From G963422745 sp963422745 (lineage in GTDB: Bacteria; Actinomycetota; Acidimicrobiia; Acidimicrobiales; Aldehydirespiratoraceae): a stretch of DNA of 64,000 nt. The DNA lies in assembly GCA_963422745.1 (NCBI GenBank), contig OY730477.1:3162001-3226000 (forward strand), given 5' to 3'. The translations under genes were made by a program, and so were the position numbers. Under the pieces are notes generated by a model that ran no database searches, was not told the origin of the DNA, and was given only the letters and a program-made list of their open reading frames with translations. Positions within the stretch are counted from its first letter, which is position 1; each line of letters starts with the position of its first letter. Positions 53,218 to 62,629 of the stretch are shown in pieces.

Positions 53218-53946
53218 TCAGTCGTCGGGTTGGGACAAATGGTCGGGCTCAATGAGAGGGTTGCCTTGCCATGGAGTTGACCGGGGCGCATCAAAGTAGA
53301 CATTGACATCCTCGCCGTTGATCGCCCGAAACGCCAAGTCACCCCAGAGATCAACCCCAACGGTTTGTTCGGGCAGCCTGGAAGGACCAAAAAAACCAAG
53401 ATCGCTGCATTCGAGCGGGTGCGGAACGAGTTCACCTCCGGTCATCCGGCAGTGAAATACCAATGACACAAGCGGAATGCTGGTGAAGCCCAATCGTTGA
53501 CCGTCCAGTATCGCGATCGGACGGATGACCTCACATACGATCCCGGTTTCCTCCAGTACTTCCTTAACGACCACCTCTGCGGGTGAGTAGCCGACATCGG
53601 CCCAGCCTGTCGGGTATAGCCAGACACCGCTGTCGGCTCGTTTCACGAGTAACAATTCGCCGAGCTCATTGCCCACCACCGCACCGATTGTCACCTTGGG
53701 GGTGACATAGCCCGCAACACCAAAGCCAACCTGATCAAGCCAGTCCGACACCTGGCGTTCAGGTTCAACACCTACCGTCGTCCTAAAACGGATGTCTGCG
53801 GCGATGGCCAGCACCTCCTCAAACCGTTCCCGCTCATAGAGATTGTCGGTGAAGCCGAGGCCGGTTCGCGCAATAGCAGACAGTGAGTCCGCCCATCGCA
53901 GAAGCTCTCGCTCTTCGGCAGCACAATCCGACATGTCGCAAGACAT
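53218..53946 (-). CDS. NUDIX hydrolase with N-terminal extension
   Basis: 242 aa. An N-terminal helical region (LRWADSLSAIARTGLGFTDN) typical of the NUDIX_N group precedes the Nudix box GWADVGYSPAEVVVKEVLEETGI. The box has Tyr where the first Glu usually stands and Lys for Arg, but keeps the metal-binding VLEETG. It probably hydrolyses a nucleoside diphosphate derivative such as ADP-ribose. Confidence 0.85.
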   Translation of the reverse strand: MSCDMSDCAAEERELLRWADSLSAIARTGLGFTDNLYERERFEEVLAIAADIRFRTTVGVEPERQVSDWLDQVGFGVAGYVTPKVTIGAVVGNELGELLLVKRADSGVWLYPTGWADVGYSPAEVVVKEVLEETGIVCEVIRPIAILDGQRLGFTSIPLVSLVFHCRMTGGELVPHPLECSDLGFFGPSRLPEQTVGVDLWGDLAFRAINGEDVNVYFDAPRSTPWQGNPLIEPDHLSQPDD

Positions 53947-54045
53947 TATCGGTCGGCTCGCGCCGGGTCCGGCGAACCAAGCCCCCGTTGGGATTCGGGT
54001 GGCTTGTTTGAAGACCGGCCCCGGCGCTACCGCAAACCGAATGAC

Positions 54046-55281
54046 CTAGCCGTATGACACCGAACCTGGTGGTGCCAACTCAACCCAGGTCTTGCCTCGT
54101 GTCAAAGCCACCGCAGCACCGTCGGCGGTTGTCCAGGTTGCCACCGACTGAACGGAAGGTTTGGTCCAGGTGACCGGGATCATTTGACCTTCGGTAAACA
54201 CCCAGCCCGGGCCACTCCCGAGAAAAACCTCCTCATAGATCACCGATTGCGCCGCGTCGCGGCCACCCGCGGGAATGTGGCCGATCTCGGCCACCAAGAC
54301 GTTGGCGGCGATCACTTGGGTTCCGTCCGCATCAACATGTGCACTGCCGTCCTGACTTCTGCGCCATCCGCTTACTGCGGCATCCCAAGTCCAAGACGAG
54401 GTGCCAAGCGGATAGGTGACCTGTGCAACCGTCGCTGGCGTTGCCGTTGCTGGCAGGGCGTCACCCTCGGATCGGTACTCAAAATGAAATGGCGGCGGGG
54501 CGCCTTCTCCCAAGTCCTTTGCGGCCTGCCAGAGCACCGGCGGTTCGGTCATGAGGTTGTAGGGAGCCCGACGGGTGCTGTCCCGGGTGTACTCCGAACG
54601 CCGAACCGCACCAAAATCAACAATGTTCAATCTACGCAGCAACAGGGTGGCTACGGGATTGGCACCGGACCAGACAAATATCGGCGAGTTCAGTGAAGCC
54701 AGCAGCGCGATGTCGGTGGTACGACCGGATCGGACAGGACCAATCTCAAACGGGGTGGTGGAGTGATAGATGGCGGCAAGGCGGGTGAGGCCTCCTTCAA
54801 CCATCGCCACATAGACGAGGTCTGCCTGTGAAAGAGACTTGTGTGGACGTGCCGGGGAGGAGTTGTCAATCTTCGCGTAGATGGCGGGACGTCCGAGATC
54901 AACATTGGGTGCTGGCAGGCCCGTAAGGGGGGCAATATCTGGTGCGTCTGGGCTGGGCGGGTTAGCCACCGGAGTAACGACCAAACGATCCTGGTTGATC
55001 TGACCGAGTACTCCTGTGTACGGGGCCTCGTCTTGGACCAACCAAACCGGGGGTTGGGCCACCGTCAAGTCAATGGGCTCAATAGGTCCGGGGATAGTAA
55101 CCGGTGCGTCCGTGGGAGCGGGATCCACTGTCGGATCGACAACGGGAGGTGCCGACAGCGTGACCGGAGTCTCCAACGACCCGGTCGTGGTGGGGGGATC
55201 GGCAACATCGTCGCTTTGGATTGCGCAGCCGGTGACGAGCAGGGCCACAGAGAGCCCGATGGTAAGAAATCGCTTCCACAT
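54046..55281 (-). CDS. DUF3048 (YerB-like) lipoprotein
   Basis: 411 aa. Signal peptide with lipobox VTGC at residue 19 and a Pro/Thr-rich linker. The DUF3048 core has GLPAPNVDLGRPAIYAKIDN, ADLVYVAMVEGGLTRLAAIY and EIGPVRSGRTTDIALLASL. A C-terminal part is rich in Trp and Thr. The family is cell-envelope associated with unknown function. It is the last gene of a minus-strand run, 14 bases after the small coupled gene. Confidence 0.88.
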   Translation of the reverse strand: MWKRFLTIGLSVALLVTGCAIQSDDVADPPTTTGSLETPVTLSAPPVVDPTVDPAPTDAPVTIPGPIEPIDLTVAQPPVWLVQDEAPYTGVLGQINQDRLVVTPVANPPSPDAPDIAPLTGLPAPNVDLGRPAIYAKIDNSSPARPHKSLSQADLVYVAMVEGGLTRLAAIYHSTTPFEIGPVRSGRTTDIALLASLNSPIFVWSGANPVATLLLRRLNIVDFGAVRRSEYTRDSTRRAPYNLMTEPPVLWQAAKDLGEGAPPPFHFEYRSEGDALPATATPATVAQVTYPLGTSSWTWDAAVSGWRRSQDGSAHVDADGTQVIAANVLVAEIGHIPAGGRDAAQSVIYEEVFLGSGPGWVFTEGQMIPVTWTKPSVQSVATWTTADGAAVALTRGKTWVELAPPGSVSYG

Positions 55282-55295
55282 GGCGCCAGATGCTA

Positions 55296-55619
55296 CTATG
55301 TTTCTCGCAGCACAACGTCAAGGCGCTGAGCCATAGCGTCCCGCGCCCTCAGCCCCTGCTCGCAAGCATCCGCGTTGACAACCAAACCGGCCGACACGAA
55401 ACACCCGCCTTGGTCTTCACGCAACAAGAATGTAACCTGAAAAAACTTGAGGTCGGGCTCGGTGTGCGCCAGATCGAGACACATCCGCCACGGTTCTTCG
55501 ACCGACAACGCGACCGCATCGTGGAGTTCGCAGCGGAGCCGTTTCACGATCGTGTTCCACACGAAGTCGCGTGGAGAGTCGACGTGCTGGTTGATCGAAC
55601 AGGACAGATACCGGGTCAC
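55296..55619 (-). CDS. Small hypothetical protein, translationally coupled (107 aa)
   Basis: Starts at GTG 55619, which overlaps the stop of the inositol-phosphatase-family gene as GTGA, exactly like the junction upstream of that gene. The sequence looks like a folded protein (FVWNTIVKRLRCELHDAV, EPDLKFFQVTFLLRED, EQGLRARDAMAQRLDVV), with no signal peptide or membrane segment. I do not recognise the family. The coupling and the mixed amphipathic composition argue that it is real. Confidence 0.65.
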   Translation of the reverse strand: MTRYLSCSINQHVDSPRDFVWNTIVKRLRCELHDAVALSVEEPWRMCLDLAHTEPDLKFFQVTFLLREDQGGCFVSAGLVVNADACEQGLRARDAMAQRLDVVLRET

Positions 55620-56422
55620 GACAGGGCACCAACAACGTCGTTGACAAGTTCGGGGTGTGTGATCACAAGACCAACTGACCAAGGGTCGGGCTGGTTGAAG
55701 TTGATGCAGGAACCGTCGGGCCGGCAGCAAACCAGTCCAGCGGCACGTGCCACCGCTACCGGTGCGCATGAATCCCACTCATAGAGCCCTCCACCATGGA
55801 CGTAGGCGTCGACCTCTCCACGCACCACCGCCATCGCCTTGACGCCAGCGGATCCCACCGCAATCACCTCAGCACCCAGATACCGGTACAACAATGCGCC
55901 GTCGTAATAGCTGCGCGATCGCGGCACCACAACCCGAAGGCGAGCGTCGACCGAGCGCGTTGTCGGCCTGGGTTTCGGTTCGGTGGCCCAGGTTGTGTCC
56001 CATCCCGGCACGGAGACGGCCCCGGCAACGGGCTGGCCGTCAATGACCAAGGCCACATGCACCGACCAGTGCGGCGAGTAGCCGAAGTCGCTGGAACCAT
56101 CGAGAGGATCCACTATCCACACCCGCTTTGCGGCCAACCGACGCGGATCGTCAATGCCTTCCTCAGAAAGGACGACATCATCAGGACGCTCGGCTCCCAG
56201 GCGGGCAACAATATGTTGGTGGGCAGCCTGATCGCCTTCGTATTCGAGCCCCCAACCCCGCCTGGCGTGGGCCTCGCCGAGTAGCCCTACCAACAGCTCA
56301 CCGGTCTCGCGCGCTACGGTTCTCGCCAGCGCGTGATCGTCGAGACGACCTTGACCTTCCAAGTCATCATGATTGATCAAACGACTGTGATCGGCGGTGT
56401 TTTCGTTTCGGGATTGGGTCAC
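55616..56422 (-). CDS. Inositol monophosphatase/CysQ-family phosphatase
   Basis: 268 aa from GTG 56422, which overlaps the SDR stop as GTGA; an ATG seven codons upstream is the alternative. Metal-binding motifs of the family are LSEEGIDDP, WIVDPLDGSSDFGYS and, near the end, YEWDSCAPVAVARAAG. The substrate may be PAP, inositol phosphate or another sugar phosphate; the motif set fits CysQ-type PAP phosphatases best. Confidence 0.88.
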   Translation of the reverse strand: MTQSRNENTADHSRLINHDDLEGQGRLDDHALARTVARETGELLVGLLGEAHARRGWGLEYEGDQAAHQHIVARLGAERPDDVVLSEEGIDDPRRLAAKRVWIVDPLDGSSDFGYSPHWSVHVALVIDGQPVAGAVSVPGWDTTWATEPKPRPTTRSVDARLRVVVPRSRSYYDGALLYRYLGAEVIAVGSAGVKAMAVVRGEVDAYVHGGGLYEWDSCAPVAVARAAGLVCCRPDGSCINFNQPDPWSVGLVITHPELVNDVVGALS

Positions 56423-57270
56423 AACCCCGACGATCCAGGCCACAAGACAGGTACGTCTCCGGCCAGTAACTGCTCAGTGCGAGCAGACAGCCGAGCAGCT
56501 GACACAGAATGAGGCAGGATCAGGAACCGCTGGGTCCTTACGGCGTCGACGACCTTGTCGGCAACCTCCGCGGGATCCATCCCACCCGCGATCAGGTCCT
56601 GTACAGCCGCCTGCATGAACTCCTGTTCATCTGTGAGCGGCACCCGTTGCAAGAGGCGTTCGGGTAGATGGCGAGAGGAGTCACCAATGCGGGTCCGCAC
56701 GAATTCCGGACACAGGACCGACACATTGATGGCGCTGTCGGCAATTTCGGATGCAAGAAGCTCGCTGAGGGCCACCACGCCGTACTTGCTGACGCTATAG
56801 GCGCAAAGCCCCGCCGGGACCAGCCCAGCGATCGAAGCGGTATTGATTACATGGCCCGGGTTGTTGCTCGCCACCATCGCTGGCACGAACGCACGAATGC
56901 CGTGGAGCACGCCGGTGAGGTTGATTCCCATGACCCAATCCCAACGAGCACCAAAGTCCGATGACTCATCCAATAAAGAGCCACCAGCACCCACACCGGC
57001 GTTATTGAACAACAACTCGACCGACCCGAACCTCTCGGTTGCCCGGTCACGTAGGTGTTCGACGGACGATTCGTTGCTCACGTCGGTCCGAACGCCGATA
57101 ACGGCCACGCCAGCGGACTCCAACTCCTCAACCGCTGCGCGCAATGGCGGCACCTCAATGTCACCCAACACGAGGTTCATTCCCTCGCCGCCGAGTCGCC
57201 GTGCAGTGGCCAGTCCGATGCCGGAAGCCCCACCGGTGACGACCGCTGTGCGGCCATGAAAGTCCTGCAT
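56419..57270 (-). CDS. Short-chain dehydrogenase/reductase
   Basis: 283 aa from ATG 57270, overlapping the methyltransferase stop (ATGA). The cofactor motif is TGGASGIGLA, then NNAGVG, with catalytic Ser in ASIAG and YSVSK providing Tyr and Lys. The Asp in VLGDIEVP after strand 2 suggests NAD preference. Substrate unknown. Confidence 0.9.
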   Translation of the reverse strand: MQDFHGRTAVVTGGASGIGLATARRLGGEGMNLVLGDIEVPPLRAAVEELESAGVAVIGVRTDVSNESSVEHLRDRATERFGSVELLFNNAGVGAGGSLLDESSDFGARWDWVMGINLTGVLHGIRAFVPAMVASNNPGHVINTASIAGLVPAGLCAYSVSKYGVVALSELLASEIADSAINVSVLCPEFVRTRIGDSSRHLPERLLQRVPLTDEQEFMQAAVQDLIAGGMDPAEVADKVVDAVRTQRFLILPHSVSAARLSARTEQLLAGDVPVLWPGSSGL

Positions 57271-57863
57271 CAAGCGAGTGTGGCACAACGACGATGCACT
57301 GACACTGCGTAACCACCGCCCGTGAACGGTTCTCGGTCCCAAGTCGCCCAGCGATGCACCAGGGCGAGTCCCGCTTTTTGAGCCAGATCGTCAAAGCGAT
57401 CGATGCGCAATAGAGCTGCGCCCAGTTGAAAACCGACCACGAGCAAGCCATCAGGAACAAGGTGACGGGCGAGATTGGCGATCACGGCTGCCTCGGTTCC
57501 GGACGCGACGAAGATCATGACGTTTCCCGCCATCACTGCGACCTCGAATCTTTGGCCCAGATCGATGCGGCTCAGATCGCCGTGGACCCAGTCGAGATGA
57601 GGTGCCTTGTCACGCGCGGAGGCCAGCATCACCGGATCCAGATCAACTCCAACGACGTCAATGCCGCGGCGGGCCAGTTCGATAGCCACCCTGCCGGTAC
57701 CACATCCCGCATCAAGGACCGACCCGGCCCCGTCGTCTGAAAGCAAGGCTTCGACCAGGTCCGCTTCGCCGTGAACCGATTCACCGGCCTGCTCAAGACG
57801 TTTCCAGCGCAGGTCGTAGTCGCGGCCGCGAGCTACATCGGTGCTGTCGCTCCATCGACTCAT
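57270..57863 (-). CDS. Class I SAM-dependent methyltransferase
   Basis: 197 aa. Motif I is VLDAGCGTGRVAIELA, then VVGVDLDPVMLASARDKA, the conserved HGDLSRIDL and NLARHLVPDGLLVVGF. It starts the four-gene coupled run methyltransferase, SDR, phosphatase, small protein. Substrate unknown. Confidence 0.88.
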   Translation of the reverse strand: MSRWSDSTDVARGRDYDLRWKRLEQAGESVHGEADLVEALLSDDGAGSVLDAGCGTGRVAIELARRGIDVVGVDLDPVMLASARDKAPHLDWVHGDLSRIDLGQRFEVAVMAGNVMIFVASGTEAAVIANLARHLVPDGLLVVGFQLGAALLRIDRFDDLAQKAGLALVHRWATWDREPFTGGGYAVSVHRRCATLA

Positions 57864-58068
57864 CTCCGGGATCGCTTCATCTGGGGGATCGCCGCCAGGC
57901 CATCATCGCGAGTGCCACCAGTGCCCACCTGTCGTTTACTCAACGCCAGCCTTCAGCAACGTGGCCATCATCGCCAGTGCCCACCTGTCGTGACAGCGCA
58001 AGGTATCCCTACCAGCGTCGCCATCGTCGCCAGTGCCCACCAGGACCTGTCGTCGTAGTCGGTCGGGG
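57864..58068. repeat. Intergenic imperfect direct repeats
   Basis: Three degenerate copies of a unit containing GCCATCATCGC or GCCATCGTCGC plus CAGTGCCCACC and ACCTGTCG, at about 57898, 57961 and 58020 (roughly 60 bases apart). No gene recognised. Confidence 0.6.
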
Positions 58069-58719
58069 TCATTGCAAAGTGATGCGATACTCGCATCGCC
58101 GGTCGCCTGAAAGCATGTGCTTTGTGCGCTGCACGCTGGCATCGGGTCCAATGACACTGCGAAACATCTTGAGTTCGTTGACGCACAGACCCCGACATGC
58201 CTCAGCCGCGGCCCATACCGGGCAATGGTGCTCTGTGAGCACGAGTTCTGTTCCGACGTTGGTCACATCGGCCATGTAGCCATGCCGGGTGCGGACCTGG
58301 GCCAGTACCTGCACCCGGGTTGCGACGTCAGCACCGACCGGCAGTTCCGCTTCGAATGCGGTGATTTGGTTGCGGTCTCGTTCTTCAAGCACCTGATCGA
58401 GTGCTTCGGTACCCAGCACTTCTCGCACAGCGTCGATCAACTCAACACTTAGATCACCGTGACGGTCGGCAAATAGCTCGAAGGCTGCGTCGCTGAGCAC
58501 CCAACCCAGCGGCGGTCGGCCTGGCGTGCCGGTAGCAATGGGTGCGGCCTTGACGAATCCTCGTTGGGAGAGTTCGGCCAGCGGGGGGCGCACAGCCTGG
58601 GTGGTCACACCCAGTACTTCGGCCAGAGATGCCGTCGTTGCGGACCCGACCCGCTTGAGTGTCTCCACGATTCGACGTTGAGCTGGTCCCAGAGGAGCCT
58701 CGGCGTTGACCTCGGACAT
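58069..58719 (-). CDS. SufR-like winged-helix regulator with C-terminal cysteines
   Basis: 216 aa from ATG 58719 (MSEVNAEAPLGPAQRR). N-terminal winged helix: IVETLKRVGSATTASLAEVL and TTQAVRPPLAELSQRG. The C-terminal domain has EHHCPVWAAAEACRGLCVNEL and a final GDRRCEYRI, the cysteine pattern used by SufR-type repressors to hold an Fe-S cluster. The family represses Fe-S assembly genes when cluster supply is sufficient. No suf genes lie in the window, so its targets are elsewhere. Confidence 0.75.
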   Translation of the reverse strand: MSEVNAEAPLGPAQRRIVETLKRVGSATTASLAEVLGVTTQAVRPPLAELSQRGFVKAAPIATGTPGRPPLGWVLSDAAFELFADRHGDLSVELIDAVREVLGTEALDQVLEERDRNQITAFEAELPVGADVATRVQVLAQVRTRHGYMADVTNVGTELVLTEHHCPVWAAAEACRGLCVNELKMFRSVIGPDASVQRTKHMLSGDRRCEYRITLQ

Positions 58720-58949
58720 GGCATCAGCGTAGCCCTGTTTTGCCAAGCCAACCCTTGCAGAATTGGCGCGGGCATACTGTGACGGCGGCTCAACTCGATT
58801 CCATGGAAGCCCAATTCGATGCAAGCCCAACATCGTGCAAGGTTGACGACGGCCCGGGGTTCCCAGTTAGTGTCAACCCATTCAATGCAAGCCCAACTCC
58901 ATGCAAGGTTGTCAGCGCTTGACGAATCGGGTGTCAGCCGAAACGGGTG
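58720..58949. repeat. Intergenic region with gene-end-like short repeats
   Basis: GCAAGCCCAACATCGTGCAAG and a close variant occur near 58818 and 58889; CGGGTGTCAGCC occurs twice near 58928 and 58944. The latter contains TCAGCC..TTGACGA, the antisense of the LLM gene stop region. No gene is seen. Confidence 0.55.
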
Positions 58950-59957
58950 TCAGCCTTTGACGAGTTGAGCGAACAAACGAACCTCGTCCACCGTGCGCGG
59001 GGCCACGTTGAGCATCGTCACCGCGCTTTCCTCCCAGGCCTGGACCCGATCCCTGATGCGGTCCGGTGATCCCACCAGCGAGATCTCGTCGGCGAACTCC
59101 ATCGGTACGGCAGCGATAGCTTCTTCTCGTTTACCGGCCAAGAAGAGGTCCTGAATGCGATAGGCCTCGGCTTCGTATCCCATCCGGGCCATGAGATTGG
59201 TGTGGTAGTTCCGACCCTTGGCACCCATCCCCCCGATGTAGAAGGCCAGCGTCGCTCTGGTAGCTGCCAACGCCTCGGGCACGTCGGAGTGCACTTTCAT
59301 GGTGACGTTGACGGCTATCTCAAAGCTGTCGGGACGGTTCCGGATCTGGTCGTGATAAACCTCCGGACGCCAAGGCGAGTAGTACAAAGGCAACCATCCA
59401 TCGGCGATCTCACAGGTCTGAGCAACGTTAAGCGGACCCTCGGCCCCGATCCATATCGGGATCTCCCGCAGCGGGTGGGTCATGATCTTCAGTGGTTTAC
59501 CCAAGCCGGTTGACCCGTTACCGGTGAAGGGAAGCTGGAAATGATCACCATTGAACTCGAGTGGGCCTCCGCGGCGAAACGCACGTCTGAGGACCTCGAC
59601 GTATTCACGGGTGCGGGCCAGCGGCCAGCGTGATGGTGCGCCGTACCAGCCCTCCACTACCTGTGGGCCCGACACGCCCAAGCCCAAGATGAGTCGCCCA
59701 GCGGAGATGTGGTCCAGCGTGACGGCGGTCATGGCTGTTGCGGCAGGCGAACGAGCCGACAATTGCACCACACCCGTTCCGAGCCTGATTCGTTCGGTGT
59801 GCGCGGCCAGTAATGCCAAAGGCGTGAAGGCGTCGCTTCCCCAGGCTTCGGCCGTCCACACAGCATCGAAACCGGCTTGTTCGGCGGCTTTGGTCAGCTC
59901 AATGAGGTTGTCGGGCATGCCGCGACCCCAGTAGCCCCAGGTCAGTCCAAGCTGCAT
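58950..59957 (-). CDS. LLM-class F420-dependent oxidoreductase
   Basis: 335 aa from ATG 59957 (MQLGLTWGYWGRGMPDN). TIM-barrel elements of the luciferase-like group: AEQAGFDAVWTAEAWGSDAF, RIRLGTGVVQLSARSP, DHISAGRLILGLGVSGPQVVEGWYG. The pattern is close to actinobacterial F420-dependent enzymes. Substrate unknown. An upstream open frame adds 31 unlikely residues. Confidence 0.88.
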   Translation of the reverse strand: MQLGLTWGYWGRGMPDNLIELTKAAEQAGFDAVWTAEAWGSDAFTPLALLAAHTERIRLGTGVVQLSARSPAATAMTAVTLDHISAGRLILGLGVSGPQVVEGWYGAPSRWPLARTREYVEVLRRAFRRGGPLEFNGDHFQLPFTGNGSTGLGKPLKIMTHPLREIPIWIGAEGPLNVAQTCEIADGWLPLYYSPWRPEVYHDQIRNRPDSFEIAVNVTMKVHSDVPEALAATRATLAFYIGGMGAKGRNYHTNLMARMGYEAEAYRIQDLFLAGKREEAIAAVPMEFADEISLVGSPDRIRDRVQAWEESAVTMLNVAPRTVDEVRLFAQLVKG

Positions 59958-60100
59958 GCTCCGCGACGGTAGCCAGACGGCCGCACCAAAACGAAACCCC
60001 AGTCCGCCAACGCTCCGCTGGACCCCACAAATAGTCTTGCTGGACCCCACTAATCGAGGTCATCAACGACTGAATGAGCCCGACGATAATCTCAGTGATC

Positions 60101-61438
60101 GTGGAAGCGGGATCCCAGCGAAACGTCTCAGGGCATTCCACTGCCAAGAACCGGCTGAGGATGGCGGTGATTCTGACCGTCTTCGGTTTGCTGGCGGCAA
60201 TGACGTCTGTGGGACGAGCCCAGACCCCCGATGAACTGCGTGAGCAACGCAAACTAAATCAGCAAGAGTTGGCGCTGATCGCGTCTGACATTGACGCCTA
60301 CAGCACCGAAGCCGACGAACTCATCGAAGCGATCAACGAACTTGAGGCGGGACTTGACGCCAAAGAGGCTGAGCTTGCCGCCGCAAAACGTGCCGTTGAG
60401 CAAGCCGAGGCTGCAAGAAAACGGGCCGAAGATGCCATCGCAGCACTCAAAGAGCAGCAGCGAACGACGCGCGAAAGCCTGCGCGAGGCGGCCGTTGAGG
60501 CCTACCTCGAGTTCCAGGGTGTGTCGGATCTCCAGGAATTCATCGCAGATCCGTGGGGTTCGACCCGGCTCGAAACGCTCGCCGAGTTCGGAACCGGTTC
60601 CGGCAGCGATGAACTCGACCGTCTTCGCACCATCGACGCCGAACTTGTAGAGCAGCGCCAGATCGCCGATGAAGCCGCTGTCGAAGCAGGCGAGAAACAA
60701 GCCGAAGTAGCTGCCCAGGTCAAAGAACTCGAATCGTTGCGGGATTCACGACGGGACCTTCTAGTAGATGCAGAGGATCGACTGGAGTCACGACTGACCG
60801 AGGCGGCATCCCTCGAAGAACTCGATGCCGAATTCGCCAAACAGATCCAGCAAGAAGAGGCGCGCATAGCCGAGGCACTCGAAGCCGAACGCATAGCCAA
60901 GGTACTTGAAGCCGAACGCATTGAAGCCGCACGCATAGCCAGAGAAAAAGAAGCAGAACGCAAGCAAGCCGAGAGCAGGGGCAGCAAAGAAGCCGAGAGC
61001 ACTAGCAGCGAAGAAACGGGTAAACGGTCCAACGCAGGTGACGCCGACAACTACCAAAGAGTTAGAGGCATTCTGGTTGCCCATGAGATAGCTGAGAATC
61101 TTGAGGCTCTGCTCGCTGAAATGGAGGCAGAGGGCTACAAACTCAACGGCTCGGGTTGGCGCAGCAACGCTCGCCAGATCGAACTACGCAAGAGCCACTG
61201 CGGCACCTCAGAATACTCAGTCTGGGAGAAGCCCGCCAGGCAATGCCGACCACCAACCGCCAGGCCGGGACGCTCAAACCACGAGGTCGGGCTCGCCGTT
61301 GACTTCACCCACAACGGCCGAATCATCCGAAGTCGCAACAGCGACGTCTTCAAGGCGCTGATGAGGATCGCTCCCAAGCACGGTTTTCGAAACCTGCCGA
61401 GCGAGCCCTGGCATTGGGACGCGGATTTCGCGCCCTGA
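60101..61438 (+). CDS. Secreted coiled-coil M15 (VanY-like) peptidoglycan hydrolase
   Basis: 445 aa from GTG 60101; a start at ATG 60161 would remove the basic residues before the signal core. Signal peptide AVILTVFGLLAAMTSVGRA, then a long coiled coil (about residues 50-300) rich in Ala, Glu, Lys and Arg with EAERIAKVLEAERIEAARIA-like heptads. The C-terminal M15 domain has GWRSNARQIELRKSHCG, the zinc motif SNHEVGLAVDF and the final His in EPWHWD. The layout recalls divisome hydrolases controlled by FtsEX (PcsB, RipC-like), but with a D-Ala-D-Ala or L,D-type peptidase as effector. Confidence 0.82.
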   Translation: MEAGSQRNVSGHSTAKNRLRMAVILTVFGLLAAMTSVGRAQTPDELREQRKLNQQELALIASDIDAYSTEADELIEAINELEAGLDAKEAELAAAKRAVEQAEAARKRAEDAIAALKEQQRTTRESLREAAVEAYLEFQGVSDLQEFIADPWGSTRLETLAEFGTGSGSDELDRLRTIDAELVEQRQIADEAAVEAGEKQAEVAAQVKELESLRDSRRDLLVDAEDRLESRLTEAASLEELDAEFAKQIQQEEARIAEALEAERIAKVLEAERIEAARIAREKEAERKQAESRGSKEAESTSSEETGKRSNAGDADNYQRVRGILVAHEIAENLEALLAEMEAEGYKLNGSGWRSNARQIELRKSHCGTSEYSVWEKPARQCRPPTARPGRSNHEVGLAVDFTHNGRIIRSRNSDVFKALMRIAPKHGFRNLPSEPWHWDADFAP

Positions 61439-61548
61439 CCATTTGCGCACTAGCCAACGGTCGCGTGTTAGAACGCGTTGTCAGAAATTGAGCTGCGATG
61501 CGCCCGGCGCCGTGCAACGGACATTGAGTTCGCTGTTGGTCTGATTTG

Positions 61549-62523
61549 CTAAGCGGCCTGATTTGCCACCTGTTCGGCGAACAGTTCTGCGCATCTCCAG
61601 GCTGTGCTAATAGGCATTGCGCCACACAGCGGATGCAATACCAACGAACCGGCGCTGCGGCCGTACTCCGCCGCTTCGGAGGGTGTAAGGAAGCGGTAGA
61701 TCCCCTCGTCGCGCAGTTCCTTCACGGTTGTGGCATGCGAGTGAACCACCGACTGCTGATGGGGCTGTTGCCACCGATGGTAGGTCTGCGCCTCAAATAG
61801 GAAGTGCTCGCCCCATTCCGCCCAAGCCTGGTCGGGATCGTCAACGATCACAATCTGGGGCGCTTCCTCAGGGCACATCACAGCCGGAGGGATACCCTCG
61901 GCCTCACACAGTTGCTCGTAGTAGGCCTTCACGTCTTGTCTGTTCCCTCCCATTGCGAACGGCAGACGTAACCGCACGGCACGCCGGGCCGAGGCCCGTG
62001 CCGAACCACCCACCATGAGGGGGGGATGAGGTTCGGTGAACGGCTTGGGCAACACCTGCACACTTTCGCCGCGGTATTCGAAGGGTTCGCCGGTCCAAGC
62101 CCGAATCAGCGTGTCAAGAGCCTCGTCAAGCAGTTCGCCGCGGCGATCCCAATCCTTGCCCATGGCTTTGTATGCAAGTGGTCGATAACCCAGCCCTACG
62201 GTGACCACGATCCGTCCTCGGCTCACGAGGTCCAACACAGCGATGTCTTCGGCAACCCGGATCGGATCGTGGAGCGGCAACAGCAATGCCCCGAGCATGC
62301 ACGTGACGTTGTCGGTTCGAGAGAGAATCATCCCTGCGGTCATCATCGGTGTGGGCGACCAACCGGAGCTTGACAGGTGATGTTCGTCAAGTTGTACGGC
62401 GTCCAGGCCTTTGTCGTCGAGAAACTCGACGATCTCAAGAGCGGCGCGGTACCGGTCGCTCATCTCGGTGCCGTTTCGGGGATCGGGATGTGCATGGTTG
62501 ATGCGCACCAAGGTGAAAGCCAC
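61549..62523 (-). CDS. LLM-class flavin-dependent oxidoreductase
   Basis: 324 aa from GTG 62523, chosen because AGGAG lies seven bases upstream. Bacterial luciferase-like fold: EFLDDKGLDAVQLDEHHLSS, NVTCMLGALLLPLHDPIRVAED, GRIVVTVGLGYRPLAY. The N-terminal HPDPRNG and the CPEEAPQIVIVDDPDQAWA segment fit the alkanal monooxygenase-like/F420 group. It is downstream of leuA on the same strand, convergent with the M15 hydrolase. Confidence 0.88.
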   Translation of the reverse strand: MAFTLVRINHAHPDPRNGTEMSDRYRAALEIVEFLDDKGLDAVQLDEHHLSSSGWSPTPMMTAGMILSRTDNVTCMLGALLLPLHDPIRVAEDIAVLDLVSRGRIVVTVGLGYRPLAYKAMGKDWDRRGELLDEALDTLIRAWTGEPFEYRGESVQVLPKPFTEPHPPLMVGGSARASARRAVRLRLPFAMGGNRQDVKAYYEQLCEAEGIPPAVMCPEEAPQIVIVDDPDQAWAEWGEHFLFEAQTYHRWQQPHQQSVVHSHATTVKELRDEGIYRFLTPSEAAEYGRSAGSLVLHPLCGAMPISTAWRCAELFAEQVANQAA

Positions 62524-62629
62524 GGACGTCTCCTGTTTCGTAATATATGGGACCAGTCTCACACTAACTGCGGGCTCTGACCTAGCGAGCACCGCCCACC
62601 GATCTAACCCGCCGAGCTAGTCGATCGTT

